Shown here: positions 31,375-43,318 of the stretch, one piece after another
Layout: every line of letters starts with the position of its first letter
Position numbering within the stretch: position 1 is the first letter of the stretch
Source of the DNA: Rugalucina vietnamica
Taxonomy: Eukaryota > Mollusca > Bivalvia > Lucinida > Lucinidae
NCBI GenBank assembly: GCA_964017185.1
Contig: OZ024878.1
Location: 1,580,501 to 1,644,500, forward strand
Direction of reading: 5' to 3'
Length of the DNA stretch: 64,000 bases
Translations under genes and position numbers: made by a program
The notes under the pieces: generated by a model
The model's input: only the letters and a program-made list of their open reading frames with translations
Databases searched by the model: none
Told to the model about the DNA's origin: nothing

Positions 31375-32660
31375 TTAAAAACATGAAATATAAACGGTCG
31401 AGGGCACCAGTTCAAGTTGTGCAATTAAAATGTATGTCAAGGACAATGGCTATGTGCAAGGTTTCACACTCGTAGCTATCACAGGTGCAGAGGAAACCTA
31501 ACTTTGACGTAAAAATTTACAAAGTCAGTGGACCATGAAATATAGGTCAAGGGCACCGGGTCAATGCGCATGCTTGAAGGGTTTGTCCAGGACAATAACT
31601 ATGCAAGGTTTCACACTTACAGCTATCACAGGTGCAGAGAAAACATAACTTCGAGGTAAAAATTAACAAAGGTCATTGGGTCAAGGTGCGTGCTTGAAGG
31701 GTATGCCATGGACAATAACTATGCCAGATTTCACACTCACAGCTATCACATGTGTAGATAAAACCGAACTTCGAAGTAAAAATTTACAAAGTCAGTGGAC
31801 CGTGAAATATAGGTCAAGGTGATCAGGACAAGGTGCGTGCTTTAAAGACCTACTTCTGAAGTAGCTAATAGGGGTACCCCTGTTGATTCGGTTAATGACT
31901 CCTAATGGTGCAATATGGTCCTTAGATCAAAGAACTGTCATAATGAGGTGATTATCACATTTCTGCAGGGGGTCATAAAGAGGCCACTAAAGGATAATAC
32001 CTGTTGTTCCACTGTTTATTGATTTTATGGTCCCTGATAACCTGTGCAATAAAACTGCCTCCCTCTGCAATCAATATTGATTTTTCCTGTTTTGGCCCCT
32101 ACCTGTATTCTGAGTTATTGTCAGGGCACTAGGTTTTTTAATGCCCCGTCCCTTATCTAATGACCCCCCAATAGACATGGAAATAGGTCTTTAAGGGTAT
32201 GCCAAGGACATTAACTATGCAAGGTTTCACACTCACAGCTATCACAGGTGTAGAGAAAACCTAACTTCGACGTAAAAATTAGCAAAGTCAATGGACCGTA
32301 ATATATAGGTCAAGGACATCGGGTCAAGGTGCGTGCTTGAAGGGTATGTCAAGGACAATAACTATGCAAGGTTTCACATTCACAGCTATTATAGGTGTAG
32401 AGAAAACCTATTTTCGACGTAAAAATTAACAAAGTCAATAGACCGTGAAATATAGGTCAAGGACATCGGGTCAAGGTGCGTGCTTAAAGGGTATATCAAG
32501 GACAATAACTATGCAAGGTTTCACATTCACAGCTATTATAGGTGTAGAGAAAACCTAACTTCGACGTAATTGTTGATGGACGGACGGGCGCCCGGACGGA
32601 CGGACGGACGGACTGACGGAAACTTGGACTCCTATATCGCACCCTGCTATAAGCAGGTGC
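31375..32660. repeat. Tandem repeat array, about 165-bp units
   Basis: About six units share GGTCAAGG, TGCGTGCTTGAAGGGTATG, GACAATAACTATGCAAGG and TTTCACACTCACAGCTATCA. The right end has a GGACGGACGGAC run and CGCACCCTGCTATAAGCAGGTGCG, a hairpin. A MITE interrupts the array at 31842-32190. Confidence 0.7.
31842..32190. mobile_element. MITE inserted in the 165-bp array
   Basis: Ends TAAAGACCTACTTC and GAAATAGGTCTTTA are inverted. Array units resume on either side (TGCGTGCTT ... AAGGGTATG), which marks the insertion. Confidence 0.65.
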
Positions 32661-33388
32661 GATAAAAATGAGAAAGCAATTATTAGATAGACCTCTAAAT
32701 GTCAAAAGTATCGGACCGTATTTTCATGTATATAAACACCTGTTGTAGCCATAGCGGATCAAAAAAAAAACAAGAAAAAATCTCATGTTTCCCATGGTCA
32801 ACAGTTTTTCACGTCTTTTGTGTCATTTGAAAGTAAATTTTAAAGGAAAGAGGTAAGCAATGTTTGTTTCATTCAATTCTATAAAAGCGTTTTAAAACAG
32901 CACATGTTGAAAAAAATGGATAATTTCCCACAAGGCAATTTTAGGCACCGTCACTGTTGACGTCAAATAGAAAATAACATTTTTCTAAAATTTTCTTTAA
33001 TTTTAGACTGCTCTCTATGAAGAATAAAAAGTCGAAACTTTATCAAAATATTTTGTTTATTGCGTTAATCATTTAAGTTTCAAATGACACCAAACGCTTG
33101 AAAATATGTTGTTCATAAGAGACATGAAGCTTTTTCTTGTAGATATGAAAATACTGCTAAGTTTACGGAGTTTCCGACGTTGCGTTTTTTATATCCTTGA
33201 ATGTACATTTACAAGAAAAATACGCTGCTTGGTCATCATATTTTTATGTTTTTGATGTCATTTGAGAGGTAAATGAATAAAGCAATAAACAAGATTTTTA
33301 GAATTCAATTCCATGCATGTATTTCAAGGCTACAACCTTTTAAAAACTTTTCGGACACTTTTTAATCAACGTCACCACAATGGGAAAG
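32661..33388. other. Non-coding stretch, no gene recognised
   Basis: AT-rich, with loosely repeated sentences (GTCATTTGAAAGTAAA-like near 32825 and 33250) that suggest an old duplicated repeat. Confidence 0.4.
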
Positions 33389-33642
33389 TGGCTTTTTGTT
33401 TTATGTCTTGGTGTTTAAATTTTTTTGTGCTGTTGGCGCCTTATGTGTGTTTTCATATTTTTTATTAAGTTAAGGTAACTGAGTGGCCACCTATTGGGAA
33501 AATAGCTGCTCATTCGGCTTACGATATGTTTCATGGTATAAGTGCCTGATTGTTTGTTTGGTTTTTTCCCACCACGGTTTTTGGAGTGGGAATCTCTTTC
33601 TTATTGCGCCTTTTCCTGATCTTTGCCTACTTGTACCTTTTT
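33389..33642 (+). repeat. PLE tail RepA, truncated copy
   Basis: Matches RepA from the TTTTTGTTTTATGTCTTGG block to ACTTGTACCTTTTT. It lies within the repeated AT-rich region. Confidence 0.85.
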
Positions 33643-34287
33643 ACAAAATTTCCTTTAACTTTAAACTATTGAAGATGAAAAATGCAATGTTGAAACTTCA
33701 CCAAATAAACCAATAAACTTTGTTTATTGCTTTATTCATTTAACTTTCAAATGACACAAAAATCATGAATATATGTTGACTACAAGAGGCAGGGTAATTT
33801 TTCTTGTAAACATGAAAATACATTGAAGTCTATGAAGTAGAGAACAATTATGTCCATTGACTGTACATATCTTGTCCATTGACAGTACATATCTTTTCCG
33901 AGTAAACAAACAAAAAATCTTTAAAGGGAAACAACTTTAAATGACAAAACAAATGAGAAGTCGGAAGAAAAAAGTCCGAAAAAAAAGATTTATGTTTAAC
34001 CCAAAACACAAATAAACACGCAAACGCCTTATTATGGCGTGAGTTGATTATTTGGAAACGGTAACGTCAACTTTAGAACGTCATTTCTCGTTACGACGTC
34101 GTCCACCCAACTCGTACCTTTTTGCGCGACGGGTCACATATAGATCAGATCAAAGGTGCATGATTATTGTGTAGCGTGAAAAAGCATACTCAAGCATACT
34201 CAGTAACTCTATTTCAGAAAAAAAAAGTTAAGCTATTTGTTATTTTGTTTCTAAAAATATTAACCTGGCCACGTCCGTTCTGTCTAT
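33643..34287. other. Non-coding stretch
   Basis: Nothing gene-like was seen. CAAATGACACAAAAATC-type words link it to 33060-33260 on the other side of the RepA insertion. Confidence 0.4.
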
Positions 34288-34773
34288 CTATCTTTCATAT
34301 ACTGAGTCGACCAATTTCTGATCATATTGTGAATCATGAGATGCCCTGGCACTTCTTAAGTTGGGTGCTGGGGTCAGATATCTATCATTTTCAAGAGACA
34401 CTGTTCCAGAGTGAATCTTGTAACAGAGAGTTAAGGAGGACTTCACCCTGCGGCCCTCCAGGGATGGCCACTCGTGTTCGTCCAAGATATCGTCGACGCT
34501 ACTCCTGTTACGCCATCGCCTGCAGGTCCACCTGGCTGCTGTCTTCTGCACTTTCTCCACCTTTTTTGTCTCAGTTTCATTATAGGGATGCCAAATAGGA
34601 GCTGCATGCTCAAGCTGAGGACGAACCAATGTTTTGTATGCAACTTCCTTTGTGTGCCGAGGTGCAAGAGCCAAATTGCGCCGAAGAAAACCCAATGTCT
34701 TAGTTGCTTTCAACAAGAAATTTCTGAAATATGTTGACCCCATTCCATGTTGTCAGTAATAGTAAGTCCAATG
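34288..34773 (-). pseudogene. Non-LTR retrotransposon RT C-terminal fragment
   Basis: The 151-codon frame reads as the post-polymerase C-terminal region of Jockey/CR1-type RTs: TKTLGFLRRNLALAPRHTKE, the YKTLVRPQLEHAAPIWHPY block and VEKVQKTAARW. The preceding residues (LTITDNMEWGQHI) lie in another frame up to 34773, where a MITE interrupts the sequence. SAKYL-coding bases follow beyond it near 35105. The polymerase domain is absent. Confidence 0.75.
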
Positions 34774-34911
34774 CAGGGCTTTTTCTGACCTTTTTGGGAA
34801 ACTTTTGGTACTGATGAAATTGGGAAAAAATTGTGTGATTTTGGGAAAAAATACGACAATTTTGGGGGGAAAAAATAGTGCAATTTTGAGAAAAAAAATA
34901 GTATTTTTTTT

Positions 34912-34950
<39 letters not shown>

Positions 34951-35099
34951 AAAATTGGGAAAGAGTACCTTTTAAATTGGGATTTTTCTGCTCATTAGGA
35001 ATTTTCTAGGTCAATTGGGAATTTTTTTCAGCCAATTTGGAAAAAATTTGGTACCGGAAACTGAACCCAGTACCAGTTCTGAATAGCGAAAAAGCCCTG
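34774..35099. mobile_element. hAT-like MITE inside the RT fragment
   Basis: Ends CAGGGCTTTTTC and GAAAAAGCCCTG are inverted. It contains a long poly-T run (about 34905-34948) and GGGAAAAA-type repeats. It splits the RT relic between its KYL and GLTIT codons. The 8-bp duplication expected of hAT elements is not clear (CCTTG against CATTG). Confidence 0.6.
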
Positions 35100-36209
35100 C
35101 AAGGTATTTGGCGGATCGAACCTGTTCGAGAGTTTGCTGAGTAGGCAATGTCTAAGTTTTTTCATCTTAACATATGTCCACGACAAAATGCTAGGTCCAA
35201 GACAAAATGAATTAAAATAATGTTTTCTGAGGAAAACTATGTCCCCCCCAACCGTTTAGTAATTGAAATGTAGTTACCTTGTGATATGAAGTTTTTCTAT
35301 GGAAGACACCATGCCCATCTTGTTCTGTATGGTGTGGTAGTTTAAACTTGTTTTGGACCCTGTCTAAAATAAGGTCACGATCACCAAATTCTTATAAACT
35401 CTGAACCTCCTCACAACAATGATTCTTTGCAAGTTTGGTTAAAATCCATCAATTGGTTTACAAGTTATCGCGTCCGAAAGACTAATTTCAACAGTTATGA
35501 ACTAGTGACCTTGGAAATTAGGTCAAGGTCACCAAAATATTATCAACTCTGAGCCTCCTCACAACAATGCTTCTGTGCAAGTTTGGTCAAAATCCATCAA
35601 TTAGTTTACAAGATATCGCGTCCGAAAGACTAATTTCAACAGTTATGAACTAGTGACCTTGGAAATTAGGTCAAGGTCACCAAAATCTTATCAACTCTGA
35701 GCCTCCTCCCAACAATGCTTCTGTGCAAGTTTGGTCAAAATCCATCAATTAGTTTACAAGATATCGTATCGGAAAAACTAATTTCAACAGTTTTTATGGA
35801 CTCGTGACCTTGAAAATTAGGTCAAGGTCATCAAAATCTAACCAACTCTGAGCCTCCTCCCAACAATGCTTCTGTGCAAGTTTGGTCAAAATCCATCAAT
35901 CGGTTTACAAAATATTGCGTTGGAAAGACTAATTTCAACAGTTTTTATGGACTCACAACCTTGAAAATTAGGTCAAGGTCACTAAAATCTAATCAACTCT
36001 GAGCCTTCTCGCAACAATGCTTCTGTGCAAGTTTGGTCAAAATCAATTAATTGGTTTACAAGATATTGCGTTGGAAAGACTAATTTCAACATTTTTATGG
36101 CCTCGTGACCTTGAAAATTAGGTCAAGGTCACCAAAATCTAATCAACTCTGAGCCTCCTCCCAACAATGCTTCTGTGCAAGTTTGGTCAAAATCCATTAA
36201 TTGGTCACG

Positions 36210-37502
36210 TGATCAATATGGTTGACGGTTGTGTTTTTGTTTCGGGGTGATTTTGAAAATTGAAATGAACTGATTACTTTCACGTTTGGAGGAATTCATA
36301 CATTATACTTTCTTGTATTTGGTTGATTTTCAAAATATACAGTTGGACAAAAGTTAAGCATATTTTCTGAAATAATCAGTAAAACCTTCAATACAGAAAT
36401 ATTTTCTTTTAATATTTGTGACCATTGTTATATTGGTAATAAATTAAAGCAAACGCGGACGAGGTTGTTCTTAAGGTAAACATGTAGGCGTTGTTTAAGC
36501 AGACACACCCCCACATAGCCAAAAATCGCTGTTTCCTAGTCCATATGACGCTGCTAAAAGGCTTTACTTTTGACCTCGAAATGTTTAGTGCAATGGAATT
36601 CTTTGATTCTCTGTCCTTTACGGGTGTCATAGAACCAATCTGGCTTGAATGACAGGCTGTCAACTTTCAACAATTCTTGCAATTTGCATAAATCCAAGAT
36701 GGCCGCCAGAAAAATACGTATTTTTAAAACCGCCAAACAGCGTAAAAAGATAATGCCATTTTGTTACAATTTCAAAACCATAATTAGTCTGAAAGTTTCT
36801 GATAAATATCTCTAAAACATCAACAGTTATAGGCGTTTAAAGAATGGCATGTTACATAGTGAAAACGTCGTGTTAATAAACAAGGAAATAAGTTTGCCTG
36901 AATCAGCATGTAACTGCTATTAAACCTTTGGTAGAAGAAAACTCTTTTGGGACATTTTTACAACATGATACTACTTTCTTTCCATGCCTATAGAAACCCA
37001 TTTGCGATCATATAGTGGACATTAATACAACTTTTAATGGCAACCCCACAAAATAGGGGTAGGTGTATTTAGTACACCATATGACTTAAGCGACATGGTA
37101 AAAAGCCATTCGGACAGACCTAAACAGTCAGGGATAGACGTGAGTTAAAGACTCTTACTAATTTATTGTGGTTTTGAAGTTATTTTTAATGAAAAATACT
37201 TTTAGAAAAATGTTAGGGTGATGCTTAACTTATGTCTGACTGTATAGTTTGTTATGATATCTAACATCAAATGTCTTGGTATATAGGCATGCCATCAATA
37301 TGCCACATTCATTCTGGTAAATAACAAGTCTGACTTCTAATATGTCTTGATATATAGTCATGTCACCAATTTGTCATCAACATTCTGATAAATAACAAAT
37401 CTGTTGTATATTAATATGTTTAATATGTTAGTTTTGTCACTGATTATCAACGCATTAGAACTACTTGTAATTAGTTGATATCGTATCTTAGTTTGAAATA
37501 TC
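36210..37502. other. Non-coding stretch, no gene recognised
   Basis: The short frames here lack recognisable domains. The region sits between the two halves of the 146-bp array and is probably inserted DNA. Confidence 0.4.
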
Positions 37503-37568
37503 TGACATACATACATACATACATACATACATACATACATACATACATACATACATACATACATACAT
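37503..37568. repeat. (CATA)n microsatellite
   Basis: About 16 units of ACAT. Met-Tyr-Val-Cys frames on the other strand are artefacts. Confidence 0.95.
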
Positions 37569-37626
37569 TACAAAGCATAACAACATAACATACATACATA
37601 CGTACATACACGAATAACATAACATA

Positions 37627-37698
37627 GCACATTACATTACATTACATTACATTACATTACATTACATTACATTACATTACATTACATTACATTACATA
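37627..37698. repeat. (ATTAC)n pentanucleotide repeat
   Basis: About 14 perfect units. Confidence 0.95.
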
Positions 37699-38435
37699 CA
37701 AAGTACAATAATAATATTGCATACTTAACAAATAACATTGTATACAGAACATAAAATAACATTGCATACATATTATAACGTAATATTGCATATATCATAT
37801 AACATAACATAACAGTCAAATTATAAATAAAATGAGTTACGAAAGAGCAATGCATTTCATCCGCTTGTTATCATAATGTTTTTCTTAATGTTTCCCTTTG
37901 TTCATTCTCTGTCTATTTTTCTTGGGGATTCTGGTGCAGCATCGGAGCGGACTGTATGGGGTAGTTTTGCTGAAGTATACAATATGTTTATTGCGTACAA
38001 TACACCTTACCTGTGCGTGATTGCAACAACACTTTTCCTTTACCTGATCTACCAAGTTTCGTGACAATAAATTGTAGGAAATGTGTTGTTGCAACGCGTG
38101 CTTGTAAATATAATGGTACTCACGCATCTTTATTTTTATTTAACACTATTGATTATAACATTTGGAACAGGCCAGACTCGTTTACATTGCTTCTTAGCCT
38201 TAAACAGAAATTCTCGAGGATTCGTCTACAATAATATGCTCAAACGAATCGTTCCTGGAAAACACTATGAAGAAAATTGTACTTTTATTTCAAATTGCTT
38301 GAAATTGCTTTTTGCAGTCATATCAGGTTCTTGGATTTTCATATTGATTCTTCAATCAGGGGACACAAAACTAAATCCAGGTCCGTTCTCAGACGCTGAT
38401 AGTAGTATCTCCCTAGTTCGAGCTCAGACTCTTCG

Positions 38436-38941
38436 TTGATGAGTATCACAACATTGGCTAACCATCTCTACATCGTTCATTATAATGTCCATAGTATAGT
38501 AAATAAGATCGATATACTCAGCGCTGAACTAAGCGAATTTGACATTTTAGCGTTTTCGGAAACATGGCTGAATCCTTCTATAAAAAACGATAGACTGTTA
38601 ATTGACTCCTATGGAGAAACTGTAAGGAAAGATCGCCAGAGTGACACCCATGGTGGTGGTGTCATAATATACATTAAAGAGTCTATTCACTATAAACGCC
38701 GTCCTGACTTCGAACCCATAGGTATCGAATGTATATGGGTTGAAATGGTTCTGAGGCATAAACATATTTAGTTTGGATTATTTTATAGACCACCCGACTC
38801 TAACTCCAATTACTTAGCGACAATTGAAAACTCTATTCATCTTGCAGTTGATTCAGGTATTAAAGATATAATAATGACAGGCGACTTCAATTTTGATATG
38901 CTTAAGACACCCACTGCAAAGAAAGTATATGACTTATGTGC
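38436..38941 (+). pseudogene. Retrotransposon endonuclease domain
   Basis: IVHYNVHSIVNK, the FSETWL catalytic-type motif and HGGGVIIYIKES are the expected blocks of an APE-type endonuclease. A stop follows at 38771, after which IIMTGDFNFDML continues to about 38941 in the same style of sequence, so the domain is interrupted. Confidence 0.75.
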
Positions 38942-39235
38942 AGAATATTCACTACACGAATGATTAACGAACTTACACATTTTGATTAGAATTCTTCATC
39001 CTTAATTGACCTACTGCTGGTAGGCAATAACAATTCGGTCTTATTAAGCGGCGTAGGCGATCCTTTTCTCAATCAACCAATTAAGTATCACTGTCCTGTT
39101 TATGGCATTTTCAAGTTCTCTAAGTCTAAAAGACAGTCTTTTTAGCGTTTTGTTTGGCGGTACGAACAAGGCAATTACGATCTCCTTCGCCAAAAAGCAG
39201 CTTCATTTAACTGGAACACTCTCAAACATCAAGAT

Positions 39236-40270
39236 ATTAATGTATATGCAAAAGTACAATGTCATAAACATCTAGGTATTTATTTGTCAACAGACTGTTC
39301 TTGTCATAAACATATTGAGTATATTAAGGAAAAGGCATGGACAAGGATAAATGTAATGCGAAAATTTAAATATACACTTGATAGGAAATCACTTGAAGCA
39401 ATTTATATTACTTTTATACGCCCTATTCTCGAATATGCTGACATAATTTGGGATAATTGTACTCAACAAGAAAAAAATGATCTCGAGAAAATTCAGTTAG
39501 AGGCTGCTAGAATAGCCACAGGCGCAACTAAATTGGTATCAATTGAGAACATGCTGGGAAAAACTTGAAACAAGAAGGAAAAATCATAAATTAACGCTAT
39601 TTTACAAAATGTTCAACAATATTTCTCCTACTTATCTCTCGTCTCTTGTTCCCCAACTAGTCCAAAATGCATCAAATTACAATTTGAGAAACGCAGATGA
39701 TATTAGGACTATATATGCAAGAACTAGGCTGTATTCCAATTCCTTTCTTCCTTCAACTATTCGTGATTGGAATAATTTACCCCGCAATGTCAGAGATGTA
39801 GATACAGTTGATTCTTTTAAACGACATCTTAGACAGGGCAGGGCAAATGTACCAAAATATTATTATAGTGGCAGTAGACGCTTGCAAGTTTTACACACAC
39901 GACTTCGAACTGGTTGCAGTTCTCTTAAATACGATCATCGTGAACTCCCCTTTATGCGATTGTTGATGTGGAGCAATTGAAAATGCAGATCATTTCTTTC
40001 TCCGATGTCATTTATATCGTGAACACAGAGTGGCCTTGCAAAACTCGATTCTACAATATAGTGTCTTCAATTTAAACGTTATACTCAATGGAGATGAAAA
40101 TCTTAGTTATGAAACCAATGTATCAATTTTTGAATCCGTACATAAATATATACAAAACACAAACCGCTTTTAGACTAGTTCATTCAGCAGAAAAAGCGCG
40201 CGCGTATGTCATATATGAATTAGTGCATTTGATTGCATTTGATAGTGTGTGTACCAAATTCACCATGAAT
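39236..40270 (+). pseudogene. Retrotransposon RT C-terminal domain
   Basis: CHKHLGIYLSTDCSCHKHIE, the YITFIRPILEYADIIWDNC block and LEKIQLEAARIATGATKL are followed, after a frameshift near 39560, by YNLRNADDIRTI and SFLPSTIRDWNNLP. ENADHFFLRCHLYREHR near 39980-40030 is the usual C-terminal zinc-binding end. No active-site polymerase block is present. Confidence 0.75.
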
Positions 40271-40336
40271 ATTTTCAGTTAAGAGTTCCAACCCATTACA
40301 TACAGTCTTCTGTGCTGCTGCTCCGGGGCGGGGGTC

Positions 40337-40339
<3 letters not shown>

Positions 40340-40382
<43 letters not shown>
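40340..40382. repeat. (CT)n microsatellite
   Basis: About 21 CT units downstream of the non-LTR element. Confidence 0.95.
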
Positions 40383-40385
<3 letters not shown>

Positions 40386-41649
40386 CTATCTACTTCACTT
40401 ATAAATCTTGATGCTATTTATCCATTATGTAAATTTATGGAAGTTATTTTCTTAAAGAGTCTACGTACATAATATTTATTTTCTTAATTTTCAAAAGTTT
40501 GTCAGTAATGCTTGTAGACTATCCAAAACAAATTCCAACCTTCATTGTTTACAATGCTTAGGAAAAGAACTAAATAAGCGTTTACGCTTTCGTTCTGATC
40601 CTATCGTTGATTGCATGTCTTTGTATTGTTTCTGTACAAAATTTGGAAATCAATATGTTTAAACCAACAATGCTTCTGTGCAAGTTTGGTCAAAATCAAT
40701 CAATTGGTTTACAAGATATTGCGTTGGAAAGACTAATTTTAAATTTTTTATGGCCTCGTGACCTTGAAAATTAGGTCAAGGTCACTAAAATCTAATCAAC
40801 TCTGAGCCTCCTCCCAACAATGCTTCTGTGCAAGTTTGGTCAGAATCCATCAATTGGTTTACAAGATATTGCGTTGGAAAGACTAATTTCAACAGTTTTT
40901 ATGGACTCGTGACCTTGAAAATTAGGTCAAGGTCACCAAAATCTAATCAACTCTGCGCCTCCTCCCAACAATGCTCTTGTGCAAGTTTGGTCAAAATCCA
41001 TTCATTGTTCAGAAGATATCGCGTCGGAAAACCTAATTTGATCTGTTTTCATGGGCTGGTGACCTTAAAAATGAGGTCAATGTCACCAAAATCTAATCAA
41101 CTCTTCCCCCCCTCCCAACCATGTATCTATGCAAGTTTGATCAAAATCCATCCACTGGTTCAAAAGATATCGCGTCGGAAAGAAGCTACGCGGACGCGGA
41201 CGCCGACGGGATCCGCACCAAAAAACAATAGGTCCCCAACCTTCGGTTGGGGGGACATAATATCCAGAGTAAAGATTACCCCACCCACCAAATTTTACAT
41301 GGAAGTTGCCTTGTCATGATTAAAACATTGGTTGGCATTTCAAGTCTGTGAGGGGTTCCTTCAATAAAATCATGCTAAATATGAACCTCAAGGTTCCATG
41401 CAGATGATTCTAAATAGAATCTAGCTCTGTCATTTGTAACACCAGTGATATTAACGAAATTGTCTAGCAAATCTTCTTTGGATCTGTCCATGGTGGCGTG
41501 TTCGATTAACTTTTAGATAAGTCTTACTAAACACCGTAAATCCTACGGAATGGTTCGCTACTTGGGCACCGGGTTCATACCTACTTAATTATCTATCTAC
41601 CTGGTGTGGTATTGTCAGTTTGACGTTTCACCAGTAAACTATTCGGATT

Positions 41650-42190
41650 CTGACCTACCTACCTATCCAACTGAACTTAACCTACATATACTCATCCATT
41701 CAGTTACGTACCTATAATTACCCGAAATCTACCTATCTACTCACCCACTTACCTACCAACCGGTCAGCTGACTGACCTACTCACCCATCCACATACCTAC
41801 TCACCCATCTACCTACCCACATACTTACTAACCGACGACCGACCAACATATCTACTCACCCATCTACCTACCTACTCACCCATCTACCTACCTTCTCACC
41901 CGCCTTACTACCTACCGACCGACCTACTCTTGTATTTTGTATCCATCCACTTACATATGTACGTACTCAACTACTTACCTACCTACCTATCTAACCGAAC
42001 ACATACCTACCTACTCACCCACGCACGCACGCATCCACCCACCTACCTACCTACCTACTCCCCACTCTACCTACCTACCGGCCGACCTACCTACCTACCT
42101 ACCTATCCAACTTAACCTACCTACATACCTACTCACCCATTCAGCTACCTACCTAACCGAAAATCTACATACCGACTCACCCACAAACAT
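41650..42190. repeat. Degenerate (CTAC)n tract
   Basis: Long run of CTACCTAC with CACCCAT interruptions. Tyr/Leu/Pro/Thr-rich frames in it are artefacts. Confidence 0.9.
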
Positions 42191-42687
42191 TCAATTTTTT
42201 CGGCAATGCAAAGTGAACGTGACAATTTCGTGGGTATATAATAATATTGTATATTAAACTCTTATATCTCACCAGAGATAAGAAAGTCTGTTAAGGTGCA
42301 GTCGGGATTGTGACGGTCTGGGACACCATTACATTGGTCAGTCTTGGATTTCTTACGCCGAAAAACTGATATGATAACATATTGTATTAGGTTTAAATAA
42401 AATAGAAAATGTGAGTCTTGAATTTGTATTGATCACTAAAACTGACTAATGATTGTATAGTCAAACTAGCCTGTGCCGCAACGGACCTGTGATGCAGACC
42501 AGAGTATTGCCCGGTGTCCGCTTAAGGGGTACTCCGTGAAAGAACGCTTGCACATGTAATGGATGCTCTGTGCATGCTGTGATAAAACTCTCGGAAAAAT
42601 CACAGGCTGTTAGCCTACTTGTTTATGCATAATTATATATAACATAATCGTCAAAGATTGCATTTTTATTTGACAATTAGATACTTA
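42191..42687. other. Non-coding stretch
   Basis: No gene, RNA gene or clear repeat was recognised. Confidence 0.4.
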
Positions 42688-42998
42688 TACTTAAAAAACA
42701 TATCGTAAGCCGAGTGAGCAGCTATTTCCCAATAGGCGGCCACTCACTTATAGTTTTAGTTAGGTTCGGGTAACGGTTACTATGAAAACACATATAAGGT
42801 TCAAACAGCACAAAAATTCGACTCCAAAACATAAATTAAATAGAACCACAACAGAAGACAGTATCGCCTTGGCACGATCAGTAATATAAAATTACTAGGG
42901 GCTTTTACAGGGCCCTAACCTCATCCTCATCTTCTGCAGTGCTTCACAATATTTAGTTAGTTGACTGTTCGGTCCTCGTGGTGAATCTCTAACTAGTA
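42688..42998 (-). mobile_element. PLE 3' UTR and RepA remnant
   Basis: A diverged copy of the PLE 3' region in reverse orientation, from the CATATCGTAAGCCGAGTGAGC block to CGGTCCTCGTGGTGAATCTC. It ends about 120 bp upstream of the decarboxylase-family start codon, so it lies in that gene's promoter or 5' UTR region. Confidence 0.75.
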
Positions 42999-43117
42999 CG
43001 AACTCGCTTGCTGCGGGTGTGCATGTAGATCGGATTTAAATCAGATTGTCGGAATGAGCAATTGCAAATGAATTTCGACTTCTTTTCTCCAAACCGAAGG
43101 TTTCATTACTCTTAAGG

Positions 43118-43318
43118 ATGAACGCCGAGGAGTTCCGTAAATATGGCCGTCAAATGGTGGACTATATTGCCGACTATCTAGAAAACATCCTGGAGAGGAA
43201 GGTGGTACACAGCGTATCGCCCGGGTACCTGAAAGATCTACTCCCCAAAGAGGCACCTGTAGAACCAGAGGATTTTGACGAAGTCTTCAAAGATATCGAG
43301 AAATACATCATGCCTGGG
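43118..43318 (+). CDS. Decarboxylase-family exon 1
   Basis: Codons 1-67, starting [20 protein letters not shown] and ending DIEKYIMPG before GTATGT. This is the dimer-forming N-terminal segment usual in the family. Confidence 0.93.

Larger units (their letters stand above)
38083..40276 (+). mobile_element. Non-LTR retrotransposon with internal deletion
   Basis: Coding remnants in order are an ORF2 N-terminus with SGDTKLNPGP (near 38356-38390), an apurinic-type endonuclease (38436 onward), then a jump near 39236 to the RT C-terminal domain and a zinc-knuckle-like end near 39990. The polymerase is missing, so an internal deletion has joined endonuclease to the RT tail. Several stops and shifts show it is dead. 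Family: CR1/L2/Jockey-like, by the C-terminal sequence. Confidence 0.75.
35238..41259. mobile_element. Tandem-unit element with TATGTCCCCCC ends, heavily interrupted
   Basis: The left end TATGTCCCCCCCAACC is matched by the inverse GGTTGGGGGGACATA at 41245-41259. The interior consists of units of about 146 bp (35370-36209 and 40663-41215) with GGTCAAGGTCACCAAAATC, CTCTGAGCCTCCTCCCAACAA and AAGTTTGGTCAAAATCCATC. The two arrays are separated by about 4.45 kb of other sequence, including a non-LTR retrotransposon. Confidence 0.6.

Noticed and set aside
34710..34952. Lys-rich frame
   Set aside because: It reads through the poly-T tract of a MITE; only its last residues belong to the RT relic.
37358..37564. 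Met-Tyr-Val-Cys repeat frame
   Set aside because: Artefact of the CATA microsatellite.
41930..42257. Tyr/Leu/Pro/Thr-rich frames
   Set aside because: Artefact of the degenerate CTAC repeat.
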